A DNA stretch of 64,000 nt from Mangifera indica (Eukaryota; Streptophyta; Magnoliopsida; Sapindales; Anacardiaceae): positions 6,171,228 to 6,235,227 of the forward strand of contig NC_058145.1 in the NCBI RefSeq assembly GCF_011075055.1. The letters run 5' to 3'. Below are positions 58,101 to 64,000 of the stretch, piece by piece. The first letter of the stretch is position 1. Each line of letters opens with the position of its first letter. The notes below the pieces were generated by a model. It made no database searches. It was given only the letters and a program-made list of their open reading frames with translations, and was not told where the DNA came from. A program made the position numbers and the translations under genes.

Positions 58101-61100
58101 TATTTATTTCTGTAATTTTAGTAGTTTGAAGCTGAGGGGCCAATTTTCACTATTTTTCACTTTAGTAATTAGCATATTTGAGCTGTGTTGAGATCAAATC
58201 AATCATTTGTCTAGATCAAATTAGTTCCACAATTTAATTGATATGTCATTTTTAAGTATTAGGTATGTTACAATTGTTATTGGGACAATTCTTAGTAGCC
58301 CAAGTTTTCGAATTAAAGGTTTTTCAATAAACTCTATTCAATAAGAAGTTTGAAAATATTTTGTCTTGAAGGTTCCTCCTGTCCTGTGTGTGCTTGCTAT
58401 TATTATTATCGTTATTATTATCATCATTATCAAATTTTAAATAATCATGAGGTTCTTATTTAGTTCTAGTTAACTGCTTTTGCAGTTTGCAGTTTCATCT
58501 GGGATTATAACAGCTTGTACCATGGGCAACCTTTTCAAGTACAGTGATAAGACAGTGGTGTTTGCATATTTCTTTTGCTTTGGACTCAGCACAATTACGC
58601 TGTCATTTTTAATCTCTACATTCTTCTCACGATCAAAGACCGCCGTGGCAGTTGGAACCCTCTCTTTTCTTGGCTTCTTCTTTCCTTATTACACTGTCAA
58701 TGATGAGGTTGTACCCATGTGAGTACTCCTTCTATGTGCTATCACACATCGTGTCTCAATTGAAAAACGTTTTATGGTGAATTCTTTTGTTCAAAACAAT
58801 CATATTATACAATGTACAAGTAATTCACTTTACATGTTTCTACTTACAGGGTTTTGAAGGTCATTGCTTCTTTTCTTTCTCCTACGGCCTTTGCTCTAGG
58901 ATCAGTTAACTTTGCAGATTATGAGCGTGCCCATGTTGGACTCCGGTGGAGCAACATATGGCGGGTATATTCTGTGTGTGGAGATTTTCCTACCTTTAAT
59001 AATTTGGAACCCTTCTAAACTTTCTAAAATTTGATTGATGTAGCCATCATCTGGAGTGAATTTTTTGGTCTGTCTCCTGATGATGTTGCTTGACACTTTG
59101 CTATATGGCATGATTGGTCTCTATCTGGATAAGGTATTATCTTTGCTACTCTTTCATTCTTTCAAAGTAGTAGGATTGTTTTCGGGTTGGTATCTATTTT
59201 ACTGTTAAAGAAACTGTCTGTTTCCTTAAAGCTGAATGCAAAGAAAAGGGAACAGTTTTGTTTTTCAAATAAAGATTTTTCAAGTTTGTCTATCCACAAA
59301 TCCATGCAACTTAAGTGTCAGTTGTTTAGTTTGGTGTCCTTCGTTTAAATGGTATCACTTGTGGTTGCCTTATGTTGATCAATATTAAGTAATCAAATAC
59401 AACCATAACCAGAACCACTATAATAAACACTAACACAACTGTTCTATCTTAATAAAAACAAGGAGAATTCAGAAACAAGATCTCCTGGTCAATCTATTTC
59501 TTGGGTGATTTGATGTGAAAGAAATTATTGGAATTTGGTGAGAAAAGAGAAGTAAACAGGGCAGGTTATTGTATAATTGTTATCCAAGAGCTTTTTGGGT
59601 CATATCTGGTAAGCATTTTAAGTTTTCTGGTCATATTAAGTTTGCGGTCCCAATGTAGTCCTTTCATCCCCAAAAAATGAAGAGAAAAAAGGGAAATAAT
59701 TCTGAATTTCGTACTTTAATCTGTCATATTTACAAGATTTTTCAGTTGTTATACAACATTTTGTGCAGAGGATCTTTTAAAGGAATTTCATACTTTTTAT
59801 CAATTTTTGGAGATGCTGTTTTGCCCTTTTTTCTGCGTATTGCCCTTTCCCCCCTTAGCTTATTTGGATAAAAAATTTATATAAGAATTGTTGGAGATGC
59901 TCATTAGTCATAAAACAATTTTAGGCATTTCTTTTTTCATGGTGATTGGTTTAAGATTTTTTTTTTTGCTTTTGGGAATCTTTGTATTTGTGATTATTTG
60001 AAAATGTAGAGGTGGATTGCTAATTCACTATCATTTGTAACTAGCTTTGTTGTTAATAATCATTTTTTCATGTACCATATATGTAATAATATGTTCACTT
60101 AAAACGTGTGGAAAGAACAGAGTTGTTCTTATTTTAGTGTATCATAAAGTGCAAATTTTCATCTATTTTAGCACTATGTTAATGTAATGTTATTTGTTTG
60201 CACTTTTGACATGTGCTCCTAGGCACCACATACTAAGACCCTTATATTTTATGAGGCAGGTTTAATAATCCGCCTGGTATTATAAGGATTCATTATTTCC
60301 TGCAGGTGTCTTAGATCTTTGAACAATATTCTTATATTTTCTAATTTCTGTTATTATGTTGACTTCCAATTTGTACAATATTGCCTGAGTGATGAAGCAT
60401 GTCCGAATATGTTCATTTGGTCAGGTCCTTCCCCAGGAAAATGGAGTGCGATATCGATGGAACTTCATATTCCACAAGTGTTTTTGGAGAAAAGAGAACA
60501 TCATTGGGCATCATGTTTCCAGTGCAGAAGCTAAAATTAATGATAATAAGCTTTCCAAGGAAGAGGTGAACTTTTTAAGAAAAGATATGTGCGAACCTGT
60601 TGTGGAACCTATAAGCTTGGATATGAAGCAACAAGAGCTTGATAGAAGGTATATGTTGTGTAACTAGATGTAAGTACTCATACTAGAAGATCTGGTTTTT
60701 CACTTACATTTTATATTTCCCATGTAGATGCATTCAAATTAGGAACTTGCATAAGGTTTATGCTACTAAAAGGGGGAATGGTTGTGCTGTTAACTCACTA
60801 AAGCTCACCTTATATGAAAACCAAATACTTGCGCTTCTAGGTGAGTGTTTGCCATCCTCACCCCTTCTTTCTCTTTTTCGTTATCTCAAGTGTTTTCCTT
60901 TTATGCTTCTGGTCTTTTATTTTATTTATTCATCCAGCTTGATTCTTGAATTTCATATAATTAATGCTTTTCTATGGATTTGGTTTAATTACCTTTAGTG
61001 TAGAAATGTGTTCACTTCTTTCAGATGCTATAAAGGTTTGCATTTAGCTTCATGATCAGGTGGTGAGGTTAAAGAAGGGAATAAAAACAAATCGAAGGTT

Positions 61101-62969
61101 TAGGAATTAGCAATTTGGTAGAAATTTGGCTCTCTTCAGAAAATGGCCATGGAGATTTTCAATGGAATCTAATTAATTTGGGCATGATGCCACCAAAGCA
61201 AATATTGTCTTCAAGTTAATGGGCCAAATTTTAATGTCATGATTGAGAGTTCTAGTTGAAGTTCCTGGAAGTTGTGATTTTTCAAATATTTCTTTCATGT
61301 TTTCCTGCTTTGAAGCTTGGTATTGAGTAGATGGAATTTCTTTGAATGATATATGATTTTGTGGAACTTCAGTTCATCTACCTGTTTTCTTTGATTATAG
61401 GAATTATTAACTCTTTACATTGTATTTCAAACATTTTGTAGAGTAGTTGAAGGAGATTGATTCTGGTTTTGCTCAAGTTGTAGGCACATAAATTCATGAA
61501 ACTATGGTTCATGAAAAATAAGCTAAGATATTAGGGCATTGAAGTTTTGGGGATGTTAGAAGGGGAAGAAAAGTAGATAGATGGGGAGAGTCCAGGTCTT
61601 AAGAAATTAAAAGTGGAAGATATGGAGGTATACAAATTCATGAACCTGTTGTTTATGAGAAGAAAGCAAAACTTTCGGTACCACTAAGTTTTCGGGGGGT
61701 GTGAAATTTGAAAGAAAAAGGAGACAGAAGGGAGAGTTTATGATCTTGACTAATTAGGAAGGAAAGGTTTGCTAGATGATGACCTAAAGAGATTTTAGAA
61801 ACCATATTTTAAGAGTTAATTGGAGGAAATTCTTTGGAGAAAAAAAGGCTAATGGTCTGGGGATTTGGCGTGATGACAACAACACCAGCATGGACAGTAA
61901 ATCGATTAATGGGAGGTTAAAAAAGAATTGGATAAACAGAATCCAGTCTTATAATGGCACTTTTGTAGAGGCTGACTGGGGCATTGAAACATTGTGATAG
62001 AGTTTCACCTGCAAATCCATTAACACACCAAAAACCACTCTGCAGATGCACAAATAAATGAAAGTAACTATAATGAATCTGATTTTTATTTATGACTACC
62101 ACTATTTAAACTTGACTGCTAAAATCAGTTTACTCAAGTCACAAATCCAGAAATCCAGCAATTCAAGGAGCTGGTGATGTCCCTAGCATATAGCTACTCA
62201 GAACAATGTTCTTCATGCCCCTTAACAACCTAGCCAGCCCCCAAATGTGTACCTAAACTTATATCTTTCTCTCTCCCTCGTTAACTGCCATGTTAGCCAG
62301 TCATTTTTTTAGGAATCTTCCAAAACCGTTTCACCCCTCAACAACTTTTATCTAATATGTATCTCCTTATTCTATATACGCCTTAACAAGTCTATCACAT
62401 TGATTATCAAGTACAGCAGCAAGGACTTTATTCTTATGGGAGAGTTAAGAAGGCCTCTTATTCAAGGCTAGATTGGTTTCCTATATAATCTCTAAGGCTG
62501 CTTGCTTGAAAAGACCTTATGAGTTAGAGAGGAGGCTAAAAAGGCAATTTAGCAGTGTAGTTCAGATAAATCTCTTGGTTCATATGGTTTTATGGAATGG
62601 TGAAAAATGCAATTTGGGAATGTGATACGAACCTTAAGAGAACCACACCTCAAAAGCTAGCTATTGAGATGGGAGAGCCCAAGGCCATATAAACCCCACA
62701 CTAGTTGCTCATACTTTCCAATGTGGGATCCAAGTCTCATACCTTGCACTTGGGATCCTAACAGAATGTAATCTATAGAGCGTATTATATTCAAATTAGA
62801 AAGTAAAACATACGTACATACATCCCTGTGCCCCCAACTTGACAAAAAATACACACACACACACACACACATATATGTACATACATATATGTATACATAC
62901 GGATATACATATATATATATATTCATATGTATGTACGGGTGTATATATACGTACGTATATATGTATACA

Positions 62970-63001
<32 letters not shown>

Positions 63002-63048
63002 CGTACATATATATACGTACGTATATATACACACGTACATACATATGA

Positions 63049-63119
<71 letters not shown>

Positions 63120-63409
63120 CATACATATACATACATATATATATATATACATACATATATATATATATGTATGTATATGTATGTATATATATAAAGATAT
63201 ATATGTATGTATGTTTGTCCAGTTGGGGGCATGGAGATGCCACTTGCTCTTGAGTAAATTTTGTTTTCCTTGAGTTATTGATTCTATATCTTAATCTTGA
63301 AGGACACAATGGAGCTGGTAAAAGCACAACGATATCAATGCTTGTTGGGTTACTTCCTCCGACATCTGGGGATGCTTTGGTGTTTGGAAAAAATGTTGTA
63401 ACAGATATG
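52140..63409 (+). CDS. ABCA1: ABCA1-like full-size ABC transporter, N-terminal part (14 exons, runs off the window)
   Basis: Membrane transporter of the ABCA subfamily, which uses ATP to move lipid-like substrates; the plant substrate is not shown here. Exons: 52140-52226, 52445-52524, 52844-53012, 53779-53861, 54489-54705, 57188-57417, 57557-57617, 57711-57797, 58486-58718, 58850-58964, 59044-59133, 60425-60648, 60728-60840, 63303-63409. All 13 introns are GT-AG and the phases join without a stop, giving 632 codons of roughly 1,900. The start lies in good context (ACCATGG), and [18 protein letters not shown] matches the Arabidopsis N-terminus. Membrane helix 1 is about residues 29-44 ([14 protein letters not shown]), followed by a large extracellular loop to about 285. 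Five further helices occupy about 287-475, with [10 protein letters not shown] near 315. NBD1 starts near 559 ([12 protein letters not shown]) with Walker [10 protein letters not shown] at 597-605. Signature and Walker B lie beyond the window. No defect seen. Confidence 0.95.
53950..54205. repeat. Two small tandem duplications in intron 4
   Basis: GTTTAATTGTTACTTAAA, followed by a TGTAAAGTATA end, is duplicated near 53960-54030. A unit of about 68 bp containing GATTTCAATCTTGCTGAA, TTGTGCAAATTTGG and CAATACATGT is duplicated at about 54069-54137 and 54138-54204. Neither touches the splice sites. Confidence 0.75.
54706..57187 (+). other. Intron 5 of the ABCA1-like gene, 2.5 kb
   Basis: Starts GTATGA and ends TCTGCAG. 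It holds a TA/GTAT microsatellite (56457-56490) and a probable repeat with GGGCC-rich strings (56620-56910). No coding exon was recognised inside; the flanking exons join in phase 0. Confidence 0.8.
56620..56910. repeat. GGGCC-rich dispersed repeat in intron 5, superfamily unknown
   Basis: Much richer in G and C than the surrounding intron, with GGCCCAACATGACCTGG, GGGCCAGCCTGGCC and CACAACATGAGCACCAAAA strings typical of dispersed plant repeats. No clear terminal repeats or target duplication were found. Confidence 0.4.
59134..60424 (+). other. Intron 11 of the ABCA1-like gene, 1.3 kb
   Basis: GTATTA at the donor and TGGTCAG at the acceptor. AT-rich, no repeat or exon recognised. A 64-codon frame at 59677-59871 has no resemblance to the transporter. 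Confidence 0.75.
62619..62762. repeat. Possible short LTR-like repeat in intron 13
   Basis: Runs from TGTGATACG to ATCCTAACA, so it has TG...CA ends, and contains AGATGGGAGAGCCCAAGGC and CCAATGTGGGATCC, motifs common in dispersed plant repeats. No target duplication was found. Confidence 0.3.
62850..63200. repeat. ACAC / TACA / TA low-complexity tract, about 350 bp
   Basis: A CACACA run, then CATA/CGTA tetranucleotide repeats, then a TA run near 63055-63105 and mixed TATG/TACA repeats. Being nearly self-complementary, it produces long Tyr/Ile-rich open frames on both strands, none of which is a gene. Confidence 0.95.
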
Positions 63410-64000
63410 GTAAGTACTGTTTTTGAAAATGTCTTTCTTCCCAAAGTTTAAATTTGGAAGGCTAAAGTCCCTCCCAAAGTTTAAATTTTTACCTGGACTT
63501 TGGCTCATAGGAAATTTAACACAACTGATACAGTTCAAGTCAAGTATTGTAATATGAACCTTTTTCTTCTTCGAATGTTATGTGTCGAAATAATGTAGAA
63601 ATAGTGGATTGCTTGTTTCTCCATTGCCCATTGGCATGTTGTTGTGGGCTAAATTATGCAATGAAGTTAAAATCTGGTTGGCAACATTGAGAGATTGCCC
63701 CTTTTTTACTTCTGGAGAATGTTGAAACTTACTGTAAAGTAAATAAGGCAAAGACTTTGTAAAAATGTGTAGTTCTTGATTTTTTGTGGGTTATGTGGTG
63801 TGAAATGATTAGCCAAATCTATGTAGGGAGTAAAGGAGAAGAGGCTAATGTTTTATGGGAGAAAATCAGAATTTTCACTGGTCTTTGGGTGTCCATTGCA
63901 AGAGATTTCCAAGGGAGCACATTTTTTTTTTCATTTTTTGTTATTGGATAGGGGTTTTTAGTTGATGCATTTGTGGCTTTTGGGATCCCTTGGATTCTCT
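63410..64000 (+). other. Start of intron 14 of the ABCA1-like gene
   Basis: Begins GTAAGT after the exon ending VVTDM. No further exon was recognised before the window ends; the next exon should encode the region leading to the Q-loop of the first nucleotide-binding domain. Confidence 0.7.

Larger units (their letters stand above)
60841..63302 (+). other. Intron 13 of the ABCA1-like gene, 2.5 kb, splits the Walker A Gly codon
   Basis: Begins GTGAGT and ends TTGAAG. It is a phase-1 intron whose flanking bases form the first Gly of GHNGAGKST. It contains a possible short repeat (62619-62762) and about 350 bp of TA/CATA low-complexity DNA ending about 100 bp before the acceptor. Confidence 0.85.

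Noticed and set aside
62657..63444. Several long Tyr/Ile-rich open frames on both strands (up to 191 codons)
   Set aside because: They are translations of a TA/CATA low-complexity tract that has few stop codons in any frame, and they lie inside an intron of the ABCA1-like gene.

Overview
The window is AT-rich nuclear DNA of a dicot plant. Evidence is the mix of plant-type elements (Ty3/gypsy chromovirus, Ty1/copia, LINE, Mutator-like and small hAT-like and Harbinger-like elements) and the start of an intron-rich gene for a full-size ABCA-type transporter that closely resembles Arabidopsis ABCA1. The species cannot be named from the sequence. No rRNA, tRNA or CRISPR was seen.

Layout. 1-5188 is mostly non-coding with three small DNA transposons: a hAT-like MITE at 658-1159, a foldback Mutator-like MITE at 1415-2350 and a short inverted-repeat element at 2693-2820. 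5189-25616 reads best as one large, decayed Mutator-like element (MULE). It has diverged terminal inverted repeats, a 7-of-9 matching target duplication, tandem-repeat arrays at both ends, a rightward DUF1985/Ulp1-protease-like gene and a leftward mudrA-like transposase gene. A small MITE (12208-12689) sits in the transposase gene. A 9.3-kb Tekay/Del-type chromovirus (14916-24226, exact 5-bp target duplication ATATA) sits upstream of the transposase gene.

25856-40510 is a chain of broken Ty1/copia elements: element A (25856-30395), then two copies of a second family. One of these is split by a 2.25-kb solo LTR (30954-33206), and the two share a single LTR (35244-36911). 40510-44620 is a minus-strand LINE with ORF1, endonuclease and part of the reverse transcriptase. 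44620-49327 is a minus-strand gypsy element keeping gag, protease, primer-binding site and one LTR, with a second foldback Mutator MITE (47318-48159) in that LTR. 49419-51600 holds a copia scrap and a minus-strand fragment of a second DUF1985 MULE, which ends roughly 0.5 kb before the host gene.

The one convincing host gene starts at 52140 on the plus strand. Fourteen exons (632 codons, 13 GT-AG introns) encode the N-terminal third of an ABCA1-like transporter, from the start codon through the first membrane domain to the Walker A motif of the first nucleotide-binding domain. The gene runs off the right edge. All transposon genes seen carry stops, frameshifts or deletions and look dead.
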